DNA from: Siphonodentalium dalli | Taxonomy: Eukaryota > Mollusca > Scaphopoda > Gadilida > Siphonodentaliidae | Assembly (NCBI GenBank): GCA_032622095.1 | Contig: CP136062.1 | Span: 162,932,875-162,996,874, forward strand | Length of the DNA: 64,000 bases | Direction of reading: 5' to 3' | Shown here: positions 1 to 11,468 of the stretch, piece by piece | Layout of the letters: each line of letters opens with the position of its first letter | Position numbering within the stretch: the stretch's first letter is position 1 | The notes under the pieces: model-generated | The model's database searches: none | What the model was told of the DNA's origin: nothing | What the model saw: only the letters and a program-made list of their open reading frames with translations | Made by a program: the position numbers and the translations under genes

Positions 1-589
1 CAATAACGATCATTTTATGTAATAATAAACTCTTCAAACGGTGTTTGTGTCAAATGCGTTTTGTTTTGTGTTACGTCATTCGTCGTATTTGACCCGGAAA
101 TCGGCTGAAGGTTAGGCTATTCAGCATATTGCGTCGAATTACGAAATCGCGTTTTGAATGTCTCTCTTTTCCCGCACGATAAAAAGAGGTCTTCGCACGA
201 ACCAAAAATGATAAAACTTCCCAATTATAAGTAAAAATACACAAATGAAGGAGTCTATGTAGGTCCCGAAGGAGTCTATATATGTATAGTTCTGATGGAG
301 AAAATGTAGGTCGATCTATTTTTGTCATAACTCTGACGTATTTTGACCTTGGGGAAAAAATCGAAATCGAGGCTCACTACGAGCATGCCAGTTTTAAATA
401 TAGAAACAGGGAATCCCGACAAATGGCGATATCGGCGACAAACAAATAATCGAAAACAACACATAAAATAAACATAGCAAAAACGCGGCACAGTAAAAAT
501 GTCAGAACGCCACGAGGTTTTACGTCGTTTTGGTGACGTCATGGAGTGAAACGGAGTAGGGTGTCACCAGCCTACGAATCTGTCTGATC
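1..589. other. Unassigned sequence, no gene seen
   Basis: Short open frames occur on both strands but none has recognisable motifs or gene-like composition. The Helitron relic begins just to the right. I see nothing else to support here. Confidence 0.4.
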
Positions 590-2125
590 GCCATACTGTT
601 GCGCGAGCGCACGTAATAATGAACAGATAAGGGCGACCAAAGTGCCTAACAAACGTCATTGTGGCCTATGTTTTATCATGCATATAGCGGGGACACCATG
701 TTGACGGCAGAATGCATAATTGACCAATCCCTTCTCTACGATCATCATTATTGATGCTGTCACAAATGTGGACGTAAGAGTTGACACGAAGCTGTTTCTG
801 ATGAGTTCGTATGTAAAGAAGTCGTTCAGCCTCAACTTTAGCAAACATCAATAGCAAATTGGTTGACCAAATTTTTACTACGATAGATATGATGTAAATT
901 TCCATCGCGAAGCATGAAATGATAGGCATAGAAGTTTATGCACGACACCTTCTTGTTACCAGTTGCTTGAGGTATACCAAAATGATACGCGTCTTCGCAA
1001 TACACACAACAGTGGATATTGTAAGGGATCGCATGACCTGTGTTTCGCATATTCTCTTAATAGTATCATCTCTACATTTAAGAACGATGTCACGTTGACC
1101 ATGCTCCTGGCCGGAAATAACAACCGCAATTTCGTTGGTTCATTGAAGCGTACCCGGTGTTGGCCCGCCGGCTTTTTATCTGCATCGATGACAACCTCGA
1201 GGTTTGAATATCGACTCATCTCCATCGCATAATTGAAGCTCGTGACGTAGGCATTAGTTGTGTGGATTATCTGCTGAAGAGTGAAAATGAGCTCAGGTCT
1301 GGTACCACTGACATAAAGAGGAACGAAGGTCGGCCTCTGTCTGAGCGTCGCCCACAAAGTACAAATATGGGTACTTTGGCTGCTGGTCAGGTGCGGGTTG
1401 GACCAACTCGATGATAAATTTGTCATTGTACTTTTAAGGCATAAAGCCACCATGTGTGACGAAGTTTGCCCCAATGCTGAGTTGTATTTTTGTGTTTGGA
1501 TTTAAGCGTTTGGATTCTTGGGGCACACAACTGAAGAGATCCCTAAGATGTTGTGGGGGCTCAGCATGTAAATCTAGTTTTACTTTGGCATTTGATGTAC
1601 TCAAACCAGGAGGTTCACCCAACCACATGACTGCTGAGCACTGATCACAAAGCACTGACATTTGCCCTATCTGAACAACATTATGAGAATTATAATCAGC
1701 ATGTGGTTTATAATTTTGTGCTGAATTTCGCCATTCAAACACAACATTCTGATGTTGTTGGCGGCATGCATGTCTGGTCCGGTCCAACAGCAACGGGCTT
1801 CTGTATGCTCCAGGCTCTCATTTGACCTATCTGCGACATGTCTGATCTGGTATAATTGCAAACGGGCTTCTCGTTGATCAGAGCCTTCATTCTCTCGACT
1901 TTCAGCAGCTCGGACCCGCTTGTAGTCAAGCCGGCCCGGGCTTCTCGTGAATCGGAGCTTTCATTCGCTATACTTTCAGCAGCTCGGACCCGCTTGTAGT
2001 CAAGCCGGGCTTCTCGCTGATCAGAGCTTTCATTCGCTCGACTTTCAGCAGCTCGGACCTGCATGTAGTCAATCCGAGCTTCTCGCTGATCAGAGCTTTC
2101 ATTTGCTCGACGTTTCCGTTCAAGG
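590..2125 (-). pseudogene. Decayed Helitron Rep (helitron helicase-like domain) gene
   Basis: Read on the minus strand, several overlapping frames carry successive pieces of the N-terminal half of a Helitron Rep/helicase. First come 23-residue repeats of the form RAAESRANESSDQREARL (about 2120-1868). Next is a cysteine segment, MSVLCDQCSAVMWLGE, followed by AEPPQHLRDLFSC (about 1710-1530). Then come LQQIIHTTNAYVTSFNYAME and DPLQYPLLCVL (about 1300-1000), then FYAYHFMLRDGN and AERLLYIRTHQKQLR (about 940-800), and finally WCPRYMHDK and MTFVRHFGRPYLFI (about 700-600). This order matches the Helitron_like_N domain of animal Helitrons, which initiate rolling-circle transposition. The pieces lie in different frames and contain stops, so the gene is dead. 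The catalytic HUH/two-tyrosine part and the helicase are missing. Similarity stops near 590. Confidence 0.8.
1868..2120 (-). repeat. 69-bp tandem repeat coding for 23-residue Helitron N-terminal repeats
   Basis: Three and a half direct units of about 69 bp each contain CTTCTCG, TTTCAGCAGCTCGGAC and TTGTAGTCAA. Since 69 bp is 23 codons, the repeat lengthens the Rep N-terminus without shifting frame. Comparable arginine/glutamate-rich repeats precede the Rep domain of many animal Helitron proteins. Confidence 0.75.
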
Positions 2126-2164
2126 CGAGCAGCGGGAGTGTTGCTCCCTATCTTGGTTCATTTA

Positions 2165-2860
2165 GGCGGCATACTGAAAGTAACGTGAAGATAATCCAAT
2201 ATGAGCGAACAATCTACTAATGCAACGTGACAATGAGAGAAAACTTGCGAACAATCTAATAATGAAGTGACAAAGTAAAATTACAATGAGAAAAAACTTG
2301 ATAATGATTCCAGCGTTGACTCTAGAACGAGGAGTTGATTTCATATTGGTTGAATTAAAGAGCGTTACTATTACGGGGAATAATAAAGAGGGTTTTCTTA
2401 TTGAAGTCAAACTTGCGAAGTGAATGTTTATGCAAATAATGGGGAGAAAGAAACGGAATAGGAACAGCCTTCAAAATTACAACTAATTCAAAGTGACAAT
2501 GAGAGAAAACTATTGACAATGAGAGATTGATGTTATTAATTCAAAGTGACAACGTTGAACAATACTGAGCGAACAACGTTGAAAAGTATTAGGAGAAATA
2601 AAAAACTATTGTTCAAAGTGACAATGAGAGAAATGAGAGATTGATCTACTAATTCAAAGTGAAATTAGGAGAAATAAACGGAATTTAAAAGTGACAATGA
2701 AAGAAAACTATTGACAATGGGAGAGAAGTTGAAATGTTAGCGTTAGGATGAGCGAACAACTCTACTAATTCAAAGTGACGATGAGGGAAAACTTGCGAAC
2801 AATCTAGTAATGAAGTGACAATGTCATGACAATGATCGAAAACTTGACTAAGTCCGCACC
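2165..2860. repeat. Degenerate minisatellite based on CAAAGTGACAATGAGAGAAAACT
   Basis: The words TTCAAAGTGACAATGAGAGA, AAAACTTGCGAACAATCTA and TAGGAGAAATAAACGGAAT recur at irregular spacing (about 40-90 bp). No coding function is apparent. The array starts right after the Helitron relic and may be part of the same insertion. Confidence 0.6.
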
Positions 2861-3147
2861 ATATCAATTAGACTGTTTATATTATTTTTATCGAAATTAT
2901 TTTACAAAACTGTCGCCTTTCTCCGATAGCCATCTGATTGGTCTATATTTGTTGTGATCAGCAACAAGACGGGACACCATTTGTAACTATAACGGGTGAA
3001 TGAACATCTGAGTAAACAGGAGGATAACTCCAGTACATCAAATTGACAAATATAATCAAGCAATTGAGCGTGACAATCACATAGTTAATCACACTTACAT
3101 TGTTACTTGTTGTCTTACCAATATATTTATCAGCTCCAACTCGTCCA
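2861..3147. other. Unassigned AT-rich spacer
   Basis: No gene, repeat or structured site was recognised. Confidence 0.3.
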
Positions 3148-4417
3148 TTAGGGTACGTTCATATGCTGCAATATTGTACTGCAAACTGCACAAATGCAAG
3201 CTGCAAAATTGCCAAAACGGATTAATTTCTGCCAGTTGTCAACAAATCAGCGTTAGTACCGATCAATGGACGACAGCGGTCATTTGCATGATTTCTGATA
3301 TAGCTGAGTTGTTTACAATATATTCAGAACGCAGTGTGTGTGTTGGTATTCTTAGGCCAGTAATAAACATATCACTTGGTATGTTGGGATGTGAGATCGC
3401 CACGGCCAGCTCCATCGATGGGATGCTGCTGATATATGATTACCATAAACGTAACCTACAGATAAGATGGTTGGTTCGTACTTGGCTCAAAGAATAAAGC
3501 CGACTACTTTTCGACTTTCGAGAAATCCCATTGGTATCCACCACCCTTGAAAATTCCTAACATAATACCCATGATTGGAAATTCACTCATATAAATTAGC
3601 ACTGCGTGTATGCAAAGTCACCCTTGTAACATACATTATTTAATCTGAATCTGTGTAATCCAACTTTCCAACTATTGGGAATTCCCATAGTAACACCCCG
3701 ATGGTTGACAATTCTCAACTGATTTCTACATTTCAGTCAAAAAAACATTCGGTCTTTTGGTCTAAACCCAATAAATATCACACTTAATACTGTTGATTTG
3801 TCAAATTATCAGCACAATATTCCAACTATTTTGGTTGTGCATTTCCAACTAATGTTGTGTCAGGCATAAAATGTCCAACTGTTGTACTTTGGGGATCCGC
3901 CCCTGACACACGTCCCTGTTGGTTAAGAATTGCCTCGATTGAAATAGGTTTTGAATGTTCATATATATTAACAACCTGGGCTATCCGGCGTTATCCGTTT
4001 GTCTATTTTGCCAGCCTCCTTCCCCCAGCTCCCACATTTATGACTTGAGAAGTACCACTTTCGGGACTCTTTAGACCACGTCATGAGATTCCTCGCACAA
4101 CGACAAAGCGTATAGATGTATAATTAAGTGTTTGTGGCAATCGCTAATAACAATTGTTCTAGCAATGCCCCTCCCCGATACATAATTCTGATCAAGGACT
4201 ACACGGACACTAGCAAGTATTGTTAGTGGCCTCGTTTTGTGATCACTGGCAAAGAGGTGCACGCCGTTATCATAAATCATCGTTGATTGTTGATTAGCCA
4301 GCCATGACGGAACACGACTAGTCGGCAGCCGGCAAAAATGCCGGCTAACTGAACGACCATCGGGAATTGCATTTTTGCAGTGCAATTTTGCCCGGCCAGC
4401 GTATGAACGTACACTTA
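3148..4417. mobile_element. Possible non-autonomous DNA element with diverged inverted ends
   Basis: The left end (GGTACGTTCATATGCTG near 3151) reappears inverted near 4414 as GTACGTTCATACGCTGG. Both ends are followed by sequence rich in TGCAAAATTGCC. The terminus resembles that of the MITEs at 8559-8956 and 63491-64000. The interior (about 3510-3900) is a decayed repeat rich in GGAAATTC/CCAACTA words, also seen near 28740-29050. No protein was recognised. The boundaries are tentative. Confidence 0.35.
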
Positions 4418-4717
4418 GCATATAAGGTTGGAATAGAAATTGGAATCTATCTATTATTTCTTATTCTATTTAAACAAACTTTTAAGGCATCATCTGAGGC
4501 GTAATTGCTACTTTCTGGGGGAATATATACAGTACCAATAAGTTCATCTTCGCTTGTAGATAATACAAATTTCGAAATCCGGCATACGTGTTGAATTGCT
4601 ATCCGATTTAATTACATTTACAAATTGTGTCAGTGTGTCTCTTATAAAGAGGAATATTCCACCAGACATAACTTTACTTAATGACTTTCTGTTTTTAAAG
4701 TCGGAAGTACAATTTGG

Positions 4718-5298
4718 TAGTACATTACTCGTATTTAAATTTGCGCAGTACTATTTTTCGCTCAGTTTTGAATTCGCGCACTTTAAATTCGCGCACCTAG
4801 CTGCGCGAATTCAAAACTGACAAAAATATTTTCGTAATATTTCCGTGATATTTTTGTATATCTTGGAGTTGATGACAGTTTCGGTTCTTAGTTATTGCTG
4901 GAGATAGTATATGTGTGTATTAAAAACCATCGCTGTGGATTTACATCGTGCAGACAATAAACTAGTAACTACATGCATCATTTTGTGGCGACCTGGAATA
5001 ATAGTGTTTCTTATATAAGTTCAACAATGTCTATGTTACCATGATTTGTCGCTTGGCATTGTGAGAAATTGTCTTGATAGCCGTTGGTCGAATGCAAATA
5101 TATGCATACATGTATAGGCGTAATGTCTATTCAACCGTTCATATGTAAACTCAGCAGCATTGCCCTCTTGTATTACCTATGGACTGTGGTTTAGATTAAA
5201 CGTGGCAGTCGTACTATTTTTCGCTCAGTTTTAAATTCGCGCACCGATGGGTGCGCGGAAAATAGTACTGCGCGAATTTAAATACGAGTAAGGTACTA
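4718..5298. mobile_element. MITE with about 45-bp inverted ends
   Basis: The left end runs TAGTACATTACTCGTATTTA and onward through GCGCAGTACTATTTTTCGC. The right end, read in reverse, runs TAGTACCTTACTCGTATTTA and onward through GCGCAGTACTATTTTCCGC. A second inverted pair (CGCTCAGTTTTGAATTCGCG and its complement) lies inside the left end, giving a nested hairpin. The interior is non-coding and AT-rich. Confidence 0.75.
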
Positions 5299-6008
5299 AA
5301 TTATCAGCATCATTGCTTGTGTCATCAAATCCAATTTTATTCCAGGGTTAGGGTGAAAGACAACAACTGAAATGCGTTCATAGCTACCTGTTTAGAAAAA
5401 CATAATTATCTACAGGAAGCCGATACAATAAATGTAGTAGTAACAAATACAAACATTTGGGTGACAATTTTTTTAGGCACAATAACCGCATATAGATGTA
5501 GGCCAAAAGGGGGCAGACATCAATCGAATGTGTATTCCCAAAACAAACCAAAAAAAACGGGGAGGGATGGTTTTCAAAATAAGCGACTGGCTTCGCCGAA
5601 AAAATTATTGGAAAGAAAGTTAAGCACATCCCTTCCGGCAAAAAATATAGTTCCCACGATTCTGTTCTGCGAATTATTCGCAAACTAAATAGCATTACTG
5701 CCATAATACATGTACTTTATAATTATGTTTTAATTTCGTATGAGTACTTCGCAACATCAGTGTATAGCTTACTTATCTGAAATGTCATGCGTTATGGTGT
5801 AGTGATCTATTCCAGTGAAAGATCTCGCTACCAAACATGTTTGTGTTTGTACACAAGTTTGGTGTAAATTCACGCATCTGGTTAACCCTTTGTGATAAAA
5901 TACGTCGCTCCTATACGACTATGTTATGTCATATTTATGAATAAAATTGCACAATTTTGGGCATACTATTCTACTGGCCAAACCACAAACATTCAATGAT
6001 AAAATATT
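5299..6008. other. Unassigned sequence, no gene seen
   Basis: Short open frames on both strands look like chance. No motif, RNA or repeat was recognised. Confidence 0.3.
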
Positions 6009-6028
6009 CACATTAGATAACAACATTT

Positions 6029-6379
6029 GAAGCCTAAAATATCTTCGGTCTGTCTCAATAGAACCATACAAATATGGATATCATTGGAACCGGCTCCTTG
6101 ACCACATTGTGATAGTTACAGTTATGCCCTGTGCCAATGCATTCTCTTATATATGCGAGTCGACCATAGGTCGCCTCGCATATATAAGAGAATGCATTGG
6201 CCTAAAAAAAATCTTTTTTAAATACTTTTTATCATTTTTTCTTACATTCTTTAACAATTTTATAATTTTTAATGTGTTAGGCCAATGCATTCTCTTATAT
6301 ATGCGAGGCGACCTATGGTCGACTCGCATATATAAGAGAATGCATTGGCACAGGGCCCTTATGTTGGGTAAAGGGTTAA
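6029..6379. mobile_element. piggyBac-type (TTAA) hairpin MITE, copy 1, left end missing
   Basis: The right end GGGTAAAGGGTTAA and the two internal palindromes are present. Each palindrome is about 70 bp and built on CCAATGCATTCTCTTATATA with its complement. The usual left end (TTAACCCTTTACCCAACA) is absent: similarity starts at GCCTAAAATATCTTCGGTCT. A 20-bp direct repeat, CACATTAGATAACAACATTT, flanks the copy at 6009-6028 and 6400-6419. The element is non-coding and would need a transposase from elsewhere. Confidence 0.85.
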
Positions 6380-6620
6380 CCCATCGCAATACACTTGAGC
6401 ACATTAGATAACAACATTTCTGCTGGATCTTCGACCTGTCCAATGGAGTTGAATTTACCCATGGTCTCCTGCCTTTCTGGCGCCAGTTACTCTGACCATC
6501 TACAACAACCTTCAATATCAATATATTATATTACGGAACAAGTCCATTGAATTTAAATACGACACTTTTACATGCTATCAATTTTCAATTGTCACATATA
6601 ATGGGTTTTTGTTTTTAGTT

Positions 6621-6934
6621 TTAAGAATCACAGTCGCATCTCAAATCGTGATAGAATGAGTCAGCTAATATTTTGAACTCGTCTAAGGATTCGGTTCCAA
6701 CACTGAAATCTGGTAAATTGTTCCTGTGCATAACTCGCTGCTTGAAAAAATATTTTCCCACATTCTTTTCTGATCGGGGCATTTGCAGTTTGTGGCCATG
6801 ACCTCTTGTTCTATCGTAAAGTGCCATTTGGAAATGCTGGAAACTGTCCAAGTTATGCCGGATTTTAACAAACTTAAAAGTTTCTATGATGTCCCCTCTG
6901 AATCATCTATACTTCACAGACACAAGTTAAGTTT
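6621..6934 (-). pseudogene. C-terminal tail of a LINE reverse transcriptase (ORF2)
   Basis: Minus-strand frames read FRGDIIETFKFV, then FQMALYDRTRGHGHKL, then FFKQRVMHRNNLPDF and FKILADSFYHDLR before a stop. This is the conserved end of ORF2 in many animal LINEs (the RRxRGDxIETFK motif, then RGH, then FFxxRVxxxWNxLP). It lies directly downstream of ORF1 sequence (6935-7801), so the endonuclease and RT core have been lost. A frameshift and a stop separate the first motif from the rest. Confidence 0.7.
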
Positions 6935-7801
6935 AACCTCTACATCGTCTGTGTCCTCTTCGTCTATGTCTTCAATTGGTCCGTACTGCCTGTTGTTGAT
7001 GTACAGTTTGTTTTTAAACAATCGTACGTTGTATCCTGCTTTCTTTGTTTCTTTTTTAATCGGATAAAATTTTCTACTCCGTTCTTCTACGGTACCGGAA
7101 ATTGTTCATAGATGTACATGTTCTTATGCCCAAGTCTGTAGCTTATTTTGGGATTTAGTCACGATCCTTAGATCTAGTGAATTTTGCGAAGACTTCACGA
7201 GGTTGTGCCATATTTCTTTCACCGAAACGATGCACTCGCTCAAATTCAATATCATCTGTTCAGGTTACACACAAATCATTTCTCAGAATCAGTACAATTG
7301 CTCACTTGATCTCTTCGGATCTTCAGGAATCCCAACAAACAGTAAATTATCACGCATGGATCGACACGTAAGATCAATGATGATATCGTACATTTCTTTA
7401 TTATTTTTTCGCATTAATTCGAGCTCTTTTGGAAGATCTGAACTGTTAACAGGAAATAGCATCTGGGATATCTGTTCTCAATTAGTAAGTTTAACCATTG
7501 GTTCTTTTATTTGATAGTAGTAGTTGGATGAGAATTCCTTTGAGGTTTCGAATTTCACCATTTTGCTCACTGCTTCATCAGTAGAAATTTTGATAGTTTC
7601 AACTAAGATTGAGTTGTTTTCTAGCGCATCTGCGTTTGAACTGACGCTGCTCTCCAATTGATCAAATTGAGATATCTTATCTTCAATCGACGTTACGCCG
7701 AGTCCAATGCGTGTTTCCAAATCATGTATGTTAATTTTTCTCTCAACTATGTCCAACTTATGGAGTCGCGCAGTGATGCCTTTCAACATATCCATAATCA
7801 T
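6935..7801 (-). pseudogene. LINE ORF1 relic, L1/Tx1-like RNA-binding protein
   Basis: The first 100 or so residues form an amphipathic, coiled-coil-like segment (MLKGITARLHKLDIVERKIN and onward). After a stop come RSMRDNLLFVGIPED, typical of the RRM of L1/Tx1 ORF1 proteins, and then VEERSRKFYPIKKETKKAG and LYINNRQYGP, typical of the C-terminal domain. In intact elements this protein binds LINE RNA as a trimer. Several stops and frame changes make it inactive. It runs straight into the ORF2 tail at 6934. Confidence 0.75.
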
Positions 7802-8558
7802 GCTACAACTTGGTGGGGGAACTCAATCATCACTATTGTAAAACATTGTCTCGCGCACCTATCATAAAATGTGCGATGTTGACATAGATGGTGTATTCGA
7901 CTCCGTGTTCTTGTATGTTCGTGTGCGACAGGTCACCAAGACCATACCTATGCATATACAAAAGAATAGGACCTGTCTGTATGTCTGTTTACGAAATTTC
8001 TCCCAGACCCCTAGACCGAGTTCATCCAAATTTGGTGTGGTAACTCGGGGTACCCTGGCGGATGGTGTAATGGCGTCAGTTTTTCAAAAATTATTATTTA
8101 AAAGAAAACAAAAATTATGTCATATTAAGCCAGGAGTTAATTGTGAGAAAAAAATATTTAAAAAAATAAAATTTAATGTTTTGTTTTTCAATCAAAAATT
8201 TTTGTTTCAGTCATGAGCCGAACTATTCCTTTGCCAGACTTGGGTATTGGTGTGCTTTACCGACAATCAGGAAACGATTGTAACAATGGGATTAATATAG
8301 ATATGGCTTGTAGCTTATCGTTCACGAACATAGAAGAACACGGATTCGAATACACCCAATGGTTGCGGTTGGTTCCAACGGTATCATAGCTGTCGGAACT
8401 TTATGCTGTAAAGTTTTACGGGATGTTTTCACAGTGTAGCGTATCGGCTGATGTCAATGTCACTTCACCTCATATGACACCGCGTATACGGCAACTGATA
8501 TAGTCCTGTAGCTTTCAGTCAATCGTCCACCCCCTTTATCTAGTGTGCGAGGAAAGAC
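7802..8558. other. Unassigned spacer
   Basis: No gene was supported. Around 7990-8075 a stretch reading TTTCTCCCAGACCCCTAGAC then CCAAATTTGGTGTGG resembles common dispersed invertebrate repeats, but I could not assign it to a family. Confidence 0.3.
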
Positions 8559-8956
8559 GGTCCGTGCACTGCCAAGTTTGCACGGCATGTTTTTTCAGGC
8601 ATTTTATCATAGAAAAACATATGGTGCCAGACTATGAAGGAAATATGAATATAAAATGTATCAGTACCACATCTAACTACATGAGAAGTTAACAATATGT
8701 AGTTCCACTGGCAGCGATGTCCATAGTTGCCTGTTAATAACCTGCAGCTATCTCGCAAGAATCAGTCATACATGTATTTTAAGGTAATGTGTTAGCAGCG
8801 ACGTGACATGTGGAACTATAGAAAGGTTACGTCTCCTGTCGTTAGCTTTGATCAATATACATTTTATATGTATATTGTCGTTCATATTCACTGGGTTTTC
8901 TACGAGAAAATGCCTGCACAAAATGCCGTACAAACTTGCCAGTGTATGAACGTACC
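8559..8956. mobile_element. MITE of the GGTACGTTCATAC...GGCAAGTTTGCAC family
   Basis: Inverted ends of about 100 bp carry GCCAAGTTTGCACGGCAT, AGGCATTTT and CATAGAAAA, and end on the right in GCCAGTGTATGAACGTACC. The middle (GCAGCTATCTCGCAAGAATC) matches the copy at 63491-63884. The element is non-coding. Confidence 0.75.
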
Positions 8957-9349
8957 ATTATTAAATTGCCAAACAAACATAACAATGACCGCTGCGTATC
9001 CATTTTTATATATCCATACATCTAAAATATATCTGTTTATTCGCTAAATTTAAATACTAATTTAATTTCAAAATGAAAGTGAAATAGTAAAATTATTTAG
9101 TTAGCAATTATTTATTATATTCTGCCACATTCAGTGGTGGCGGGTATACGGCCGTCATTGGCCACGGCACTCCACACAATACATGTATGACTATTAATTC
9201 ACTTATATTATCATGTATTGACATATTATATTGTTAAATAAAATATTTTGAGTGTTGATGATCAGTTTTAGATATCATACATGTCTTCGCGTTTAAAGAG
9301 TGGGGTGGAAGTGGGGGAGTATGAATCTATGTGCGTACGAAGCGCATTA
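8957..9349. other. AT-rich spacer with a short repeated word block
   Basis: The block at about 9250-9345 (GAGTGTTGATGATCAGTTT, then ATGAATCTATGTG) is repeated at about 28545-28630, so it belongs to an unnamed dispersed repeat. Nothing else was seen. Confidence 0.4.
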
Positions 9350-9857
9350 GGGCCACCCGAAACACCACCGCACCACAAGATATACAAATACACAACTCGT
9401 TATAACGAGGCCACACGAAACACCACCACACCCCAGATATACACACACACAACTCGTTATAACGAGGCCACACGAAACACCACCACACACCAGATATACA
9501 CACAACTCGTTATAACGAGGCCACACGAAACACCACCGCACCCCAGATATACACATACATAACTCGTTATAACGAGGCCACACGAAACACCACCACACTC
9601 CAGATATACACATACACAACTCGTTATAACGAGGCCACACGAAACACCACCGCACCCCAGATTTACACATGCACAACTCTTTATAACGAGGCCACACGAA
9701 ACACCACCGCACCCCAGATATACACACACACAACTCGTTATAACGAGGCCACACGAAACACCACCGCACCCAGATATACACATACACAACTCGTTATAAC
9801 GAGGCCACATGAAACACCACCGCACCCCAGATATACACATACACAACTCGTTATAAC
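9350..9857. repeat. 57-bp minisatellite, about nine units
   Basis: Nine head-to-tail units of about 57 bp each contain GCCACACGAAACACCACCGC, CCCCAGATATACACA and the perfect 14-bp palindrome CTCGTTATAACGAG. Because 57 is divisible by 3, long cysteine/valine-rich open frames appear on the minus strand. They are a by-product of the repeat and not genes. Confidence 0.9.
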
Positions 9858-10016
9858 GACATGCACTTCCAACTCGTTATAACGATTTGCGAGTCGTTAA
9901 AACTACTTGTAGACATAAAAACAAGTAGGTATAACGAGTTGTTGGAAGTCATACAACGACTTGCAAGTCGTTATAACGAGTTGTGTGTTTGTATATTTGG
10001 GGTGCGGTGGTGGTTG
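9858..10016. repeat. Inverted terminal portion of the 57-bp repeat forming a hairpin
   Basis: After ACTCGTTATAACGA at 9858-9895 the sequence turns back on itself. CTTCCAACTCGTTATAACGA pairs with TATAACGAGTTGTTGGAAG, and a reversed unit (TAACGAGTTGTGTGTT, then GGGGTGCGGTGGTG) closes the block. The array therefore ends in an inverted copy, as in foldback elements. Confidence 0.7.
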
Positions 10017-10075
10017 GGATGGCGTTTTCGTAATGTGACAGAAAAAATATGGAATAACAAAGAGTGTTTCGTGAT

Positions 10076-10622
10076 GGCTGATTCTCGGTATGGAGAGCGT
10101 TTTGTGATGACTGATTCCCGATATGGAGAGCGTTTAGTGATGACTGATTCCCGGTATGGAGAGCGTTTAGTGATGAATGATTCCCGGTATGGAGAGCGTG
10201 ATGACTGATTCCCGATATGGAGAGCGTGATGACTGATTCCAGGTATGGAGAGCGTTTAGTGATGACTGATACGCGATATGGAGAGCGTTTAGTCATGACT
10301 GATTCCCGATATGGAGAGCGTGATGACTGATTCCCGGTATGGAGAGCGTTTAGTGGTGGCTGATACGCGATATGGAGAGCGTTTAGTCATGACTGATTCC
10401 CGATATGGAGAGCGTGATGACTGATTCCCGGTATGGAGAGCGTTTAGTGATGGCTTATACGCGATATGGAGAGCGTTTAGTCATGACTGATTCCCGATAT
10501 GGAAAGCGTTTAGTGATGGCTGATTCCCGATATGGAGAGCGTTTCGTGATGACTGATTCCCGGTATGGAGAGCGTTTCGTGATGACTGATTCCCGGTATG
10601 GAGTGCGTTTCGTGATGGCTAG
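10076..10622. repeat. 33-bp minisatellite with a three-unit higher-order period
   Basis: About 17 units of the form GATGACTGATTCCCGRTATG plus GAGAGCGTTTAGT. Most units are 33 bp, with some shortened to 27-28 bp. Units 6-8, 9-11 and 12-14 repeat the same long/variant/short pattern as blocks of about 94 bp. The frames VMTDSRYGERL are repeat artefacts. Confidence 0.9.
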
Positions 10623-10689
10623 AAAATTACATTGACATATTTTACAGAGTAAGTAAGCCTGCAGATAGACGTTTAGTGTATTTATTAGC

Positions 10690-11468
10690 CTACACTCTTA
10701 TAACTAATATTGTAGAAACGATTACACATACAATGTGAAAACCCAATTAATACACACATCAATGTGTAGTTTTACATATAACTACATGGACCAAGAGCCG
10801 TTCTACACATATTTTATATATTTTGTTATACACAATTGTGTAAGAAAGTAGAGCATGCGCGTTGCGGTACTTTCAGTTTCATATCGTCTGATGCATGATG
10901 GTCATATTGTATGAGAATTTTTTTTTGGAATATAATCTACAGAGAGCGCAGACAAGTATTGTTAATTCGGAATTCCGATTTGTGGGTGATGTATATATTA
11001 ATGATATATGAGGATTTATTTGTTAAAACTTTCATGGCGATTACTGCCCTTATAGACTCTTGTTATGATTGTTGTAATAGTACTAATATTATGCAACCAA
11101 GCCACGACCCTGGTTTGTTCAAAACAAAAACTCACACAGTACAGAGCAAAATACTACATACCATGGTAAGCCATGAAAGTTTTAACATGTAAATCTCCAT
11201 ATACCATTATACTATACACACAGGTCGGAATACTGAACTTACATTTCTTATCTACGATCTTTGTGTGTAAGAATCAAAATACAGTTGTGTATACATGTGT
11301 ATGCATTTACCCATTAATTGTGTAGAAATTGTTGCACAGATTATGTACGTATATGAAACTACACATATACTACACGAATATGTTTAAGATAAAAAATGAA
11401 TAATGATTGTGTAGCAGGGCTACACACTTTGTGTATAAAACCTACAAATTACTCATAAGAGTGTATAT
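10690..11468. mobile_element. Probable MITE with inverted ends ACACTCTTAT
   Basis: The left end TACACTCTTATAACTAATAT pairs with the right end, which in reverse reads TACACTCTTATGAGTAATTT. Both are followed inward by ACACA/TGTGTAG-rich sequence. The interior is AT-rich and non-coding apart from a short open frame at 10911-11192 that I do not believe. Confidence 0.55.

Noticed and set aside
4071-4421. 116-codon minus-strand ORF
   Set aside because: It overlaps the inverted end of a probable DNA element, has no family motif, and its composition is not convincing.
9347-9846. Cysteine/valine-rich ORFs on the minus strand
   Set aside because: Artefacts of the 57-bp (19-codon) repeat. The frames are phase-shifted copies of the same DNA unit.
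10405-10635. ORF with repeated VMTDSRYGERL
   Set aside because: Artefact of the 33-bp minisatellite. Other units are shortened to 27-28 bp, which would destroy a real reading frame.
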